From assembly GCA_004352715.1 (NCBI GenBank), contig SCFE01000041.1, forward strand, positions 385,650 through 449,649: a stretch of 64,000 bases of DNA. Reading direction: 5' to 3'. The DNA is from Hofstenia miamia (Eukaryota > Xenacoelomorpha > Acoela). Position numbers and translations under genes: made by a program. Positions within the stretch are counted from its first letter, which is position 1. Each line of letters begins with the position of its first letter. A model generated the notes under the pieces. It had not been told where the DNA came from, ran no database searches, and saw only the letters and a program-made list of their open reading frames with translations. Below are positions 12,416 through 25,124 of this stretch, piece after piece.

Positions 12416-12789
12416 TGCTGAAGTTTCTAAAATGTAATAACCACTCACAAGACATGTAACATTTCTAAACAAAAATAATATTGTCATTTATTTTAATCCA
12501 CATTTTGTTAGAATTTTTTATTAATACAATTGTTTGTAACAGTTTACAAATAACTTATAATCTTCTTAGCTAAATCTGACTTTTTAAAAAAAAAATCTGT
12601 AAGTAGCTCGTTTTTGTGAAAGTAATTACGACAACATTTTTTGGGCTAATCAGCCATATAATTGTAGCTGTATTATTAATAGAATTTTCTTAATAAATTT
12701 CGAAAATTTCTAAACTGCTATATCTTAAGCCTCAAACAGAAATTTTCCAAGTTTTAATACACCAAGTATTGACCCGCGGGCTTGCACAC

Positions 12790-13321
12790 AATACACAACC
12801 TAATTTTAAATAACGTACCGATAAAAAATTAGGCAAGATACCACGTTATCAGTATTTTTCGGTATTGTCATAATATAGCGGTATCAGTTTCAGTATTGGT
12901 ATACCGCTGGACTCTAGAACTTTATACAGGTAATTTCGTTTTTTTTAACAATCAGTAATTAATTTCTTATTCTAGGCAATATTGTATAACAATATCTATA
13001 GAATTAAACATCCAATCAAATTTGTTTTTGATTATAATGTTTTGAATCTGTAATTGAGGTGTTGATTATAATCTTCCCAGTGATAGAAAAACACAATTCC
13101 TATTAAACTTAATTGCTGAATAAACAAGTGGCCGTGCATCAAAATAATGCTCGTCTGAACGCACATCGTTCAAATTAGCATAGATCAAAAAGACGCTCGT
13201 CTGAACGCTTCCAAATTTTGATAGATGCATCAAAAAAGCATACATCGAAAAGATGCTCTTCTGAACGCACTTTCATCAAAAGATGCGCATCAAAAGGTTC
13301 TCGTCTGAACGCACCTTTAGA
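12790..13321 (-). mobile_element. Non-autonomous element R12, copy 1
   Basis: About 530 bp that reappear, inverted and nearly identical, at 25972-26494. One end carries four direct repeats of a GTGCGTTCAGACGAG-like box (minus sense) spaced about 40-60 bp, interleaved with CATCAAAA words. The middle is unique AT-rich DNA. The other end contains an AGCGGTAT...ATACCGCT inverted repeat near 12888-12920. Subterminal repeated boxes of this kind are typical transposase-binding sites of DNA transposons; no transposase is present. The superfamily is not determined. Confidence 0.75.
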
Positions 13322-13455
13322 TTCAAAATAAATTTGTGAATAGTTTGCACTAAAGGCGCGTTTTTATGCAAAGTTTACTACAAATAGCATTGACAAATTT
13401 GGGGTCTGCACATTTCTTCAAATATATCTATGCAAATAAAATTATAAGCACATAC

Positions 13456-13599
13456 CGATACTTGGAGCCAGAACTTGTTTAAGGTTGTATGTTCACTTGC
13501 TAACGTATTATATTTCGACTGCTTACATTGCCATTCAACCCTAGTAGTGTCTAGGTCACGCAATAGACTTCTTAGTCGTTCTATTACGTAATTGTACAT
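13456..13599 (-). CDS. Possible coiled-coil exon
   Basis: The minus-strand frame MYNYVIERLRSLLRDLD, TTRVEWQCKQSKYNTLASEH, TTLNKFW is heptad-like, rich in Leu/Glu/Arg, and unlike the random AT-driven frames around it. It ends near a GTATGT donor at 13455. No neighbouring exon was found. The family is unknown. Confidence 0.3.
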
Positions 13600-15390
13600 A
13601 TATAGACAGTAATTTAACGAAATCCGAAAAATTAAAAATAAAATTGCAAATTTGAAATAGTCATTGTGAACTCAGCTAAATCCCATGTGTTGAATTTGTC
13701 ATAGCCTTAGCCTTAGAAGACGTTGCAATTTTGGGTGCTAAATTTTTTTAAGCATTCAATGAGAAAGTAATTTATGCTCTTAACCTAAATACCATTTGAA
13801 TAAATTGTAAGCATGCTTTCTTAAATTTTCATTGTTATATTTTTATAGGTTAATGCATGCAAATATCAATAAATTCATTCAAAATATCCGAAAGAAAACC
13901 TTGCAAAATCAAAATAAATTACACAACAATTTTTCAAATAAATAACGCTTGGGGACAGAACTTACCTTTGGTTTTTATCCCAGCACGTCAAAAAATTGTT
14001 TTAGGAATTTTTAAGTAAATTTAACTGTAAAAAAACGTTACGATTTCAAATTGTTAAAGACATCATTTAACCTAGAGCAGAGCACGTGGTCGTCCAAATT
14101 CGTCACAAGCACACTGATACATATAGGTAATAAAAGAATAACTGGTACAGATACATTTTGAAATCACCTGTTTAGAGAATTAAACTTGTTTACAAAATTG
14201 ATAGCTTTGCGTTTTAAGCTAGTGGCCTTGCGTTTAATAAAGTTTAAAATTGAGTGTGAAAGTTCCAATTTAACCACATATCATCCCAATCTTTTTCTCA
14301 TATTATTCTACGGTAAATAAATGTGCCTCACGACCTCTGCCCAATACAAAGTAAACATTTATTACTGACTTAGTAAAATGGATAATTTTTTTGCATTTAT
14401 AAGTTGGCGAAATATTTTTGGAAAAATTTATTTTCCCTATTATTATATATTAATCCTTGTTTTTTAGATGCTTTATTAGTCTTAATATAAGCACAAAGCC
14501 ATCGTCAGTATACTCAAAATTATTACCTTTAAATTTACGAGATTTTATAATACTAGTTAATATTCTAAGTTTTAAATAATGGTAGGTATTTTTGGAAAAT
14601 CTAATTTGGAAACCATTGTTTAACATAATATTTTTCTATAAGAGTAGGTCCTGATCAAACCGAGCCCATTCCTATTAAACTAACATTGACATCAGGTACC
14701 CGATTAAACCCGGCCTGGCTTCGGGTTTGAGTTTGGTCGGGTTCAGGTACAGGGATTACATTATTTTTTAAAAAATACTGATGTTAATCATCTTGAATTG
14801 AGAAAGATCCAAGACGTTAAGTAATAGCAATGAATTGCTGTTTCCCCGTGAGAAAATGATTGATGTTAATGATCGTTTGATTAAACAGAGATTCATAACT
14901 GCAAATCAAAGTTAACGTCTGAGGTCAGTCTTATTTAGGGTATTACATTTTTTGGTCTTATCCTTGCTTACCTCATATTGGCCAACTTACAATGCTGACA
15001 AGAAAACATATTCTTTCTAATCTCCTAATTAGAATAGAATAGAAATAATTACATCCATAGCAACAGCTGCTAATACAATGCAATTCATGTGTCAATGACA
15101 ACATGATCTATATTTAATTGATTGTATCTATTAAATTGTAAAGACTAATAGTGAAAGTTTAGGACCTCAACTAAGGTTGGACATTCAATAAATGTAAAAG
15201 GTTTGCAAGGCTTTGAAAATATCAATGGCAGCAACAATAAAAATTAGCTAAGTAGCTGGACTTGCTGCAGCTTAGAGTCCCATATTTGTCAAATATGTTC
15301 TTATCCATGTTGAGGAGCTGAACATATTCAATATAGTGTAAAACAATTTGAATATAAATAAGAGTTTTCTCTAATATAGAAGATAAAACA
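13600..15390. other. Intergenic DNA with one GC-rich imperfect hairpin
   Basis: No gene recognised. At about 14655-14755 a block with CCGATTAAACCCGG and CGGGTTTGAGTTTGGTCGGG forms an imperfect inverted repeat and stands out from the AT background, like the terminus of a DNA transposon; no partner end was found. Confidence 0.4.
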
Positions 15391-15395
15391 AATTT

Positions 15396-17005
15396 CAGCC
15401 TGAACCTGCATTAAAATTTAAACATGAAATGGCATTTACATGATTCAAGGAAATTTTGAATGTACAAAAATTAAATCAGTTTGAACCTGGCATTAAATGG
15501 GAATTAAAATATTGAATAAATTCCAAAAGTTGTCAAAAAAATTTAATAAAAATTCAGCCTGAACCTGCACTAAAATAATAGTTAAAATTGCAATATTTAT
15601 TTAAGCCAAAATTTATTACAAATTTTATTTGATTATTAATTTGAAGAAATATTACAAAAAATAACAAAAAATTTTTTCCTAAAAATTTATAAATTATTTT
15701 CATAAATGATAAAAATTGTAAGAAATTCTGCTTAAAGCTGAGAAATTGTGAATGAACTTAATATTCTCGGTCAAAATATATATCAATTCAACATGAGAAT
15801 ACTTTTACAAGTGTAGTAAGGAAAGCTTTGAAATGCTATTGTCAAAATTATATCAAAATGTCGTTTAAATTTATATAAAAATTTACAGATATTGTAATAA
15901 TTTGCTGTTGACCTAGAATAATGTTAAGTAAAATACCAAATCTTAAATGAATTTGATTAAAATTTGAATGTAAAATTAATGGTTTGAACGATAAAGGAGG
16001 TATATTTATTTTTGAACAAGTGTAGCACTTCCTTTTGCTGCTACACTAAAGGGAATAGCTGCAATAGGAACCAATTCAAACTTATAATGCTATGCTAAGA
16101 ATGATGAAATTCCTTGAATTTGACATGCTCAACATTATTTTTTGCTAAATACCAGAAATTCTGCAGCTTAGTATCCTATATTTTTCAAATAGGTTGTTAT
16201 CCATATTCATGAGCTTTACATGTTCTATATAATGTAAAGAAATTGAGCATGATTAAGGTTTTCCTTAAAATTGTAAATATAAAAATATCAGCCTGAACAT
16301 GACATTATGATGCTAAACTAAAATTGCATTTATGGGCTTAAGCAAATATTAAGAAAAGCATAAAGTAATTCATCCTGAACCTGGCAGTAAATTTGCATTG
16401 AAATATTGAACAATTTCTAGTATTTGCCTAAAAATCATTAATGTCAGATTGAATCTGGCACTAGAATTTTTAATAATTGCAAGAAAAAATCTAGCTAAAA
16501 TTCGTAAAAACATGAATATCTGAGGCTGAACCCGGCATTAAACAATATCAAAGTAGTAATAAATAACTTAATATTAGTGTAAATTCCACATAAAAATAGT
16601 CAGCGGGAACATAGCAAATGTGATCAGCTTAAAATACCTAAAAATTTATGTAAAAATATCCTAAATTTTAAAAATGCTAAGTTGCTTTGAAGGAAAAATA
16701 GCTATCAGCCGGAGCTTGGCAATAAAGTGGTGATATAATAGTAAAACAGCATAAAATTCACATTGATTTAGGGTATTTTATCTCAAAAAACTTTAGCCTG
16801 AACATGGCATTCAAATATTACATAGATATTTCAAAATTTAAAGATTTGCTAAATTTTTCAGAAATTTGATATGAAAATCTTCAGCCTGAACATAACAGAT
16901 GGGATATGCTTGAAAATTGTAATAAATTTATTTAAGAAATGTTCTAAAAATATTAAATAGCACTATGAGAAAGAATAAAATTTTAAGCCTGAACCTGGCA
17001 CCAAT
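15396..17005 (+). repeat. Degenerate tandem repeat, about 75-105 bp period
   Basis: A conserved core close to CAGCCTGAACCTGGCATTAAA recurs at about 15396, 15477, 15554, 16289, 16370, 16444, 16522, 16600, 16706, 16794, 16882 and 16985, separated by AT-rich spacers. Spacing is 75-81 bp in the tighter runs and up to 106 bp elsewhere; 15600-16280 holds only weaker traces. The core is far better preserved than the spacers. I see no coding frame through it. It is either an old minisatellite or an array of protein-binding sites. Confidence 0.8.
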
Positions 17006-17155
17006 TAGGGTTACCACTGCTAGGGTCAAACATTAATTAGGGTTAAATGCCCAACTAGGCTATTGCAGGTAGGGTTACAACCTCAATTAGGGTTAGAGAA
17101 CTATTTTGCTTTGTCACAGGTAGGGATACAACTTCAATTATGGTTAGTCAATTAG
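17000..17155 (+). repeat. TTAGGG-like interspersed words
   Basis: Immediately after the last tandem-repeat core, AATTAGGGTTA and close variants (CTAGGGTC, GTAGGGTTACAA, TATGGTTAG) occur about eight times in 150 bp, often as 'caattagggtta'. It resembles a degraded interstitial telomere-like tract but the period is irregular. Confidence 0.5.
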
Positions 17156-18985
17156 ACTTATATATGCATGACGAGTATATCAAATAGTGAATGGCTTCGT
17201 AGTAAAATGCAGGTTACGAACTTTATTAAAAAATAATTACATCCAAATATCAAATTATTATAAAATTATTGTGACAGTGGCAGATATAGTAGTCTTTGAA
17301 ATAGCAATACTAAAAATCATTAGTTCATGAGAAAGTTTAGCTCTTGAATTTTAGCTAAAAGAAATATATAAATATTGGGTTGAAAATTGGTTAGCATTGT
17401 AGAATTTGCATCTAAAAAATACAAAAATATTGGTCAAGAATTTATACATTTGCATGTATTTCTGGTAATTTCATTTGAAGACGTTTGCAATGACCTCTAT
17501 TATGTAATAGTCAGTGTAGTGCAGCTAGACAATGTGTAAAAATCAGGTATTTCTATAAAACAAATCTGCATTGCATGAATTGTCTGAGAAAACCACTTTA
17601 AAATCGTAGAAATTGATTGTTCCATAATAGGTCTTCATCAAATCCAAAATCGAACAATATTGCCACATGGAGCTATTGTTTAGCAGGAGAAGTCAAAATT
17701 GACTTCACAGCAGCCCTCTCAAATTCGACTAACCCTATGTTAAAATCGCTTTGCTTTACAAACAGGTCAATGACTTGTTATGTAATAATTACGATTTTAA
17801 ACAATTATATTTATTACTCCAAAAATGTTCAAAATTAGTAAAATCTCAAAAATAAAATATAGTTTATCATAGAACTGTTTGCGCGCAGCCAATGGTATTT
17901 AAACAGTGTGGTAGTATAAAATCTCAGGGGGCTATTTGTCTCCAAAATGTTCTACCCTATTAATTGTAATAATCGATTATTGCAAACGTGTAAGTATTGA
18001 CAATTTCTATTAACCAATGCGATGGAACCAGACTTAATAAATCCAAAAAACAAAAAATAGTTTAACATGGAGCTATTCATTAGAAGCCAATAGCATTAAA
18101 ACTCAAAGAGCAATAGTGTGCTGAAAAGTGTCATTTGAAATCATCAAAAAAAAGAAGAAGAAACAGGAAAAAAGGAATAAAAAGCTGCGTCCAGTCTGAA
18201 CTTGACTAAGATTATGTTTAAAACCTAGCTTAAGGTACTCCATAAAGAAAGCACATCTAAAATAAGCCTTTTCCAATCCTCTCCCCTCTCTTTGTGGGTA
18301 GCAGTGGTCAACGGAAAAATATATCTTGAGAAAACCAATTTTGGTTGTTTGAGATGATATTATATACTTACAAGCCAAAATGTTATTAAGAAAAAATAGG
18401 GTGACAGTATTTGTAACATAAAATAAACTTTGAAAGCACATAGCTCATTCAACTCTTAACTGATTTTCACAAAATCACGTTTTACTGAAAGAGCACAAAA
18501 AGTTCTATATTGCAGTGTCAATTCAATTGAATTTTGAGGAAAATAATTTTTTATTGGAACAATAAAATTTGTATGAGAATCTATAATTATTTTATGCAAT
18601 TGAAAAAGGGTACCCAATTTTCAGAAGTAAATATCTTGGTTAATTTCTAGTGAATTTTCAAGATTTCAAGTTTTTTGGAAAGAAGTTGAATAGCTCCATT
18701 TAAAACTGTTGAAGATGGTCATCAAGGACCTACATATCTTAGCACCTTATAACTAATTACATCACTTTTAAAGATTTCATTATTTTTTATCATCAAGTGG
18801 ACCAACTTTTTCCACCTAATTTTTATCAGACATTTTTGCCCGTGTCCTAAATTATTTTTGGCACCATTAAGCTTTTTGGCATTTTTTGGGATTTGAAACT
18901 AAGACCTCTCTGGCCAGAGTTTGGCATGCCAACTACTGCAACACTGAAACAAAGTTTAGAGGATTTCATTTGTCTTATATGCTAG
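17156..18985. other. AT-rich DNA, no gene recognised
   Basis: Only short chance frames. Phrases such as ATGGAGCTATT recur (17667, 18066) in different contexts, hinting at old repeats, but I cannot define units. Confidence 0.4.
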
Positions 18986-18989
18986 AATT

Positions 18990-19280
18990 TTTGCAATGTT
19001 TGTTTAAAATAGAATGGTCTAGAATTTTCTATATGTGAAGTCACAAATTCATAGGGCTATTGTTTAAATTTGAATGTTCTAGAAAGTCCTAATTTTTTTC
19101 TGTTTAGCTAGACCGTACTTTTTTAGTGGTTTCCTTAATGGCAAATTCTCAGACTTTAGGCTATTGTTTACACATGTTGACAAATAGAAAATTCTAGAAA
19201 CTTCAGGAAAATTCTCAGACTCAAACTTGGTGTTTATTGTTGTTGACAATTAGAACATTCATGAAAATTTCAAGGGAATC
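18990..19280 (+). repeat. Short diverged tandem repeat (GGCTATTGTTT...TCTAGAA)
   Basis: Four to five imperfect copies of a unit containing CTATTGTTTA, a GTTGACAA or TTTGAA segment and GAATGTTCTAGAA occur at about 18998, 19055, 19161 and 19232. The units are diverged and non-coding. Confidence 0.5.
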
Positions 19281-21380
19281 AATTCCTGCCCAAATCTCTG
19301 AGTGTATACTACTTGTAAACATGTTTACATCTCTCTTACTCAGACTTCAATTCTAATTCCTTAACCAATTTTACAGGGTTTAAAAGCGTTTTTACCTCAA
19401 TGAGTGTTTATGATGTTTAGCCATTAAAACACTATATACAGTGTTACAGAACCAAGATAATTTGCAGTGTGACGTGATTTTGTAACTTTCTTGCTACCAA
19501 ACATGTGGTCTTAGAAAAGGCTCATAAAAGCTTTTATAGGTTATTGTTGATTCATTTTGCAATGTGCTAAGTATTTATTGTAACAGCTTTGCTCGCATTA
19601 GATAAGAGAATGCTAAAATAAGTTCTTACAAAGCATTTTCTGTCTTTTAGCAAAAATTGTTATTGTAATTTTGATTGCAATGTAAATTTTCAAATCAGAG
19701 ATAAATTGGTCAGTTAAATGGCTACAACATTGACAACAATAGTGTTCTCGATTTCTCCATATGTTGACAATGCTAGACATCCAAGAAAAAATCAGTAATA
19801 TACAAAAAACTTTTTATTTATTGGCAAAATAGTGCTTCTAAATATGGTTAATTCGACCTTTGGTAAAATTTACTATGGAAGATTTAACATAGCATTTTCA
19901 TTGAGGACATTATATAAACGTTTCTGTGATTTCCTGCAATTACTAAGCCTATGAACACTGCAGCATATTGCTTTTCTCAAAAAGTAAACTTTCAGGTGGG
20001 TGCAAATTTCCTATGCACCATTGTCTTAAATGTCCCAGAAAAATCAAGAGTTTGCATCCTATTAATTGATGAAATATATGTTAAACCATTGGTGCTTATC
20101 ACAGTGGAAAAGCAAAAAATAAAGACAAGTTGGCAACTACTAGGATGTGTACTTAGTGCAAACCTGTTTACTGAACAAAATCCCATGTGTATTTGTACTT
20201 TAGAGAATTCCTCTTTCTTGATTAATAGCTTATATGCTGTATAGTCTTGTGGTTTTTTGCGACACAGTGCTGGCATTAGAGCATTAGGATCAATAGTTAA
20301 TGGAAATTACTTTAATCAAAGCTATAATTCAAAAAGGCATAAAGCTGGTATTTTGCGACGCATACATTTTCATTTGTACCTAAGTCATTCTTCATCAATA
20401 ATTAATTTAGGCCATAAAATAATATGCAATTCATGATTTGGAGGATTACATTTGTGAAGAATTTCAGCTGCTAGCACTGCATCACATACTTTCATGTCAT
20501 GCTGTTTCATTTTGTTCACAATGTGTTCAAACTTGAGAATAGGCCTCACTGTTCTTAGACACTTTAAAACTTTAATCTAGTTTGGTGAGCAACATTTCCA
20601 AACCAAACTTGTTATTCAATTGATTTATAGATAAAGAATGACTTACGTCTTTAGCAGTTCCTTTCTACTGTAATATAATAAGAGGACCACGATTTTTATT
20701 CTCAATATCTGTTACAAAGCTCCATAATTTGATATTTTGCTTCCATTTTGCATAATCATTGATTTGAGGATGAAATGAAGGTGGCATTTTCAAAGTTGAA
20801 GATACCAGTTACTGTCTTCTACCATGTAGAAGTATAACACATGTAAAATATGACATTCTTGTATGATAATTTACATCAAATTTCAATATAGAATGCTAAA
20901 AACAATTTATAACAAGACTGTTAGCTGATTGTTTGTAGAATGCAAAGTTATCTAAACTAATATAAAGTCACAAATTTTATCCAGTTCTAGACATAAATTA
21001 ATGGAAATAACCCCACTAGATAAAATTTGGTACATTAACAACTTATTAGCTTATCAAACAGATATAATCATACAATAAATAAATAGCATTTTTAATATAA
21101 TCACATGAACACAAATATCCCTTTTCAACATACTAAAATTTACAGAAACATGTTTTGTGTTTGCAGATTATGTGCACGTGCAAAAGATTTCAAAAATATA
21201 AGGAAGTTTGTACATTTCGTATATAATTAAGCATAAATTGTTCAGTGATAACATAGACAAAACACGAATTTATATCAGATTAGCAAGCAATACATCTCTT
21301 GAAGCATTCATAAATTTACTTGAATTTCCTGGGTAATCTTTTCTTTAAATGCCATATGTATCTCTGCAAATTGTCCAAAT
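19281..21380. other. AT-rich DNA, no gene recognised
   Basis: Overlapping frames of about 95 codons on both strands near 19951-20276 show no domain I recognise and are likely chance. Confidence 0.4.
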
Positions 21381-21384
21381 TGTT

Positions 21385-21840
21385 TAGATTTCATTCCTTC
21401 ACAGTATCATTGAGCATGTTCCACACATTGTCTATTGGTGATAGATCTGGTAAATTTAGGATCCACTGCAATGTTTGGATGCTTTTGAAAGGCATCCACT
21501 CCTGGGTTTTTCTTGATATGTAAGGCATGGCCCCATCTTGATGCAGAATCAGACTGAGCAGAAAAAGGTGTTTTGTGAATGGCACAACCATCCTAAGAAT
21601 CTCTATGTATTGTTCACTATTAACATTGCGTTTTTTTCATGAATTTCAATGTAAAGGCATTTTCTGGATAATGCACCCAGACCATGATTTCGGAGAAAAC
21701 TTTGGAACCACTTTTGTCAGCCTCATCCTGTTTTTCGTATTGCAAACTTGAACTGCAATTTGGTGCAATTTAATATTACTTTCATTAGTAATGAATACTT
21801 TATTGAATAAATTCTCTAAATTCCACAATAGGCGAAAATC
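21385..21840 (-). pseudogene. Tc1-like transposase relic
   Basis: Minus-strand reading gives, in two adjacent frames, the order expected for a Tc1/mariner DDE transposase: VFITNESNIKLHQI (in place of the F.DES motif), then NSEQYIEILRM, LHQDGAMPYISRKTQEWM (the second catalytic Asp) and LPDLSPIDNVWNMLND (the SPDLNPIENVW motif, with Asp at the last catalytic position). The frame is broken near 21620 and the first catalytic Asp is replaced, so it is inactive. N-terminal helix-turn-helix domains are not clear and I could not find terminal inverted repeats. Confidence 0.8.
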
Positions 21841-23952
21841 AACCTGCTTGCATTCTTGTAAAGGTTAAATATTTGGTACTTTTTTAGGAAGCATTTTATA
21901 ATTCAAATATTCGTATACAGTTCCATTGGATAAATTAACACCCTGACTAGCCTCAAATTTATGTTTAATATCCTCTGTTAAGCATGTTCAATTTCATAGG
22001 GCAAGCATTATAATTACAAGATACTTGTTAGTGTTGAGTCCAGAACTTGAGGCCAACTGGTTCTAACCTTTCTTTTTGCAGTTCCCTCTTGCTACAGCAC
22101 TCTTATATTGCAATGGAAGCTGGCACAGGATATGTTGCAAACCTTCCAAAGTTCAAGTACATCATGATTGTTTTGAAGCAACATTTTGAAGAGAAAGATA
22201 AAATATGGTGTAAACATTAACTAAAAGAATCAGGCTATTTTATATGCTCTATCAAAGGCATATCTGATCTGCTTGTATCTCAAAATTCAGAGTGATTCAT
22301 AGAAAATTGACTTGTAATTTAAGTATGAAATTCTAATTTTTTTCTGACTAAGTTATATAAAGGACAATTTACTGTCTTTGAAAATTTGTACAGTATGCTT
22401 CAATAAGTCGTGATCACATACAAAAATTGATCAGGCTGATAATAAGAATGATTTCTCATGTACCACAGCATAATCATTTTATTCAAATATTATATTCATT
22501 GTATCATAGTTTGTTATTTGTTGGTATGGCAATTAACTCTGAAAAAGATAGTCACAATTCACAATAATACTACATTAGGAGACGTTGCAGTGAATTTAAA
22601 TCTATCACTTAGATTGATTCACATCATATTTCACCAGCATGAACTGACAGGCTGTATTTGTCTTCATTATGAAGACTGTGCAGGACCCAATAAAAAATTG
22701 ACAAAAAAGATCTCCAACATATTCAATTAATATCAGTAAAAAAATACTTTGTTCAGTATTGCTGGTGTTATTTTTTATTTCCACTATAAACATATGCTGT
22801 GATGCACTGAACACCCCAGAAAATAGTAATTTAATGTAAAAGAAATTGTCATTTTTATATTTGCTCTTGTTTAAGTTTTCATCCAATAAATAAACTGATG
22901 AATAATGGCTTTGCTTAAAATTATAGATAAACCATTTTGAAATTTCAAATTTTAGATATCAGGATAAATGAATTTTCCAATTCAATTTATAATATCAAAA
23001 ATGTTCTCCAGCTCTAAGAAACTGGAAATAACTAAAACCAGCAGCCATGTGCCTCCAATAGTCATATAATCCCTTTCTGGTGGATTTGAGGTAAATTTGA
23101 CAATGTAGAAGGTCAGCATCATTCTTGTCTGAATTTCTTTTTCTTTTATATTGTGAGACATAAATAAAATCTGATGGTTGAAAATGCAGAAGACATACAG
23201 TACTCCACTTACTAGGAACAAAATCTTGCCTTTTAATTGCTCACAACCATTCTTGACTTAATACATCTTTTGTTGGAAATCAATGTACTGTGACTTTAAG
23301 GTTTTTTATACCATCATAATTTGATTTACAATTGGTTACATAACATTTATTGGGAATTATTCATTAAATTTTAATTAACAGATAGCAGTGATCAGCATAG
23401 CAGTGCTTAATGCATTATTATATTATTATGCAAAATATCAGTGGGAAATAAATAAATTAAGTCTTATGCACATGTGTGCTGATTCCTTAAATGTGACCAC
23501 TAGTGGTTCATAATTAAATTTGCTATAGCTTATAAACCCAATTGTGTAAATAAATATAGCATCATGTGGCATCCATGTTTTAGTAAATTATTGCAGAAGT
23601 CCATGGTAGTTGTCATAGAGGAATATACAGACCTGTCATTTGAAACTTTGTAATAACTGTGACTTTAATCAGCATTGGCATTATTATTGTAAATTTTGCA
23701 TGTAATTCTGCTGTTAGAGCAGATTGAAATCAAAATAGCCCAAATGATAATAGTGGTGAAACTTGTGCAACTTTCAGTATTTACTTTGGTGGGTCTGATA
23801 ATCAAAAATTGAATAAGCATGAACAGTTTTTTGGTCTAGTGGATACTGCTTGTTTTACTACAGTATGTTGGATTATGTGGTTTAAGTGATACTTAATTAT
23901 TGCAAAGATGACTATTAATCATGTTAAATCTTGCAAGTCTAATGCATCATCT
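21841..23952. other. AT-rich, CpG-poor DNA without a gene
   Basis: No domain found. From about 22,585 to the gap I see no CG dinucleotide, matching the retrotransposon block further right and suggesting old methylated repeat DNA. Confidence 0.4.
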
Positions 23953-24074
23953 TGTAACATAATCATAATCTTAGCATATGTGGTCAAATTGAGAAAAAAG
24001 GAAGAAGAAACTAAGACTGAATATTAAAATAAAATATTAATTGTAAAAACATATGCATAAAGATTAATTAGTTA
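23953..24074 (+). mobile_element. Copia LTR, 5' part (LTR0), cut by a gap
   Basis: Starts TGTAACATAATC and is nearly identical over about 120 bp to the start of LTR1 at 30751. The CG of LTR1 (ATAATCGTAATC) is CA here. The rest is lost in the Ns. Confidence 0.85.
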
Positions 24075-25074
24075 NNNNNNNNNNNNNNNNNNNNNNNNNN
24101 NNNNNNNNNNNNNNNNNNNNNNNNNNNNNNNNNNNNNNNNNNNNNNNNNNNNNNNNNNNNNNNNNNNNNNNNNNNNNNNNNNNNNNNNNNNNNNNNNNNN
24201 NNNNNNNNNNNNNNNNNNNNNNNNNNNNNNNNNNNNNNNNNNNNNNNNNNNNNNNNNNNNNNNNNNNNNNNNNNNNNNNNNNNNNNNNNNNNNNNNNNNN
24301 NNNNNNNNNNNNNNNNNNNNNNNNNNNNNNNNNNNNNNNNNNNNNNNNNNNNNNNNNNNNNNNNNNNNNNNNNNNNNNNNNNNNNNNNNNNNNNNNNNNN
24401 NNNNNNNNNNNNNNNNNNNNNNNNNNNNNNNNNNNNNNNNNNNNNNNNNNNNNNNNNNNNNNNNNNNNNNNNNNNNNNNNNNNNNNNNNNNNNNNNNNNN
24501 NNNNNNNNNNNNNNNNNNNNNNNNNNNNNNNNNNNNNNNNNNNNNNNNNNNNNNNNNNNNNNNNNNNNNNNNNNNNNNNNNNNNNNNNNNNNNNNNNNNN
24601 NNNNNNNNNNNNNNNNNNNNNNNNNNNNNNNNNNNNNNNNNNNNNNNNNNNNNNNNNNNNNNNNNNNNNNNNNNNNNNNNNNNNNNNNNNNNNNNNNNNN
24701 NNNNNNNNNNNNNNNNNNNNNNNNNNNNNNNNNNNNNNNNNNNNNNNNNNNNNNNNNNNNNNNNNNNNNNNNNNNNNNNNNNNNNNNNNNNNNNNNNNNN
24801 NNNNNNNNNNNNNNNNNNNNNNNNNNNNNNNNNNNNNNNNNNNNNNNNNNNNNNNNNNNNNNNNNNNNNNNNNNNNNNNNNNNNNNNNNNNNNNNNNNNN
24901 NNNNNNNNNNNNNNNNNNNNNNNNNNNNNNNNNNNNNNNNNNNNNNNNNNNNNNNNNNNNNNNNNNNNNNNNNNNNNNNNNNNNNNNNNNNNNNNNNNNN
25001 NNNNNNNNNNNNNNNNNNNNNNNNNNNNNNNNNNNNNNNNNNNNNNNNNNNNNNNNNNNNNNNNNNNNNNNNNN
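24075..25074. other. Assembly gap (1000 N)
   Basis: A round-number run of N. It may hide the rest of LTR0 and upstream exon(s) of the GPCR gene. Confidence 0.99.
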
Positions 25075-25124
25075 TGCAATGAACTTGACAAATGGGTTAG
25101 TTTGGTATTCCAATGAATGTATAG

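Noticed and set aside
14655-14755. GC-rich CCGATTAAACCCGG / CGGGTTTGAGTTTGGTCGGG block
   Set aside because: An imperfect hairpin only; no ends, duplications or second copy seen.
19951-20276. Pair of frames of about 95 codons on opposite strands
   Set aside because: No domain, no splice context, overlapping each other; no support for a gene.
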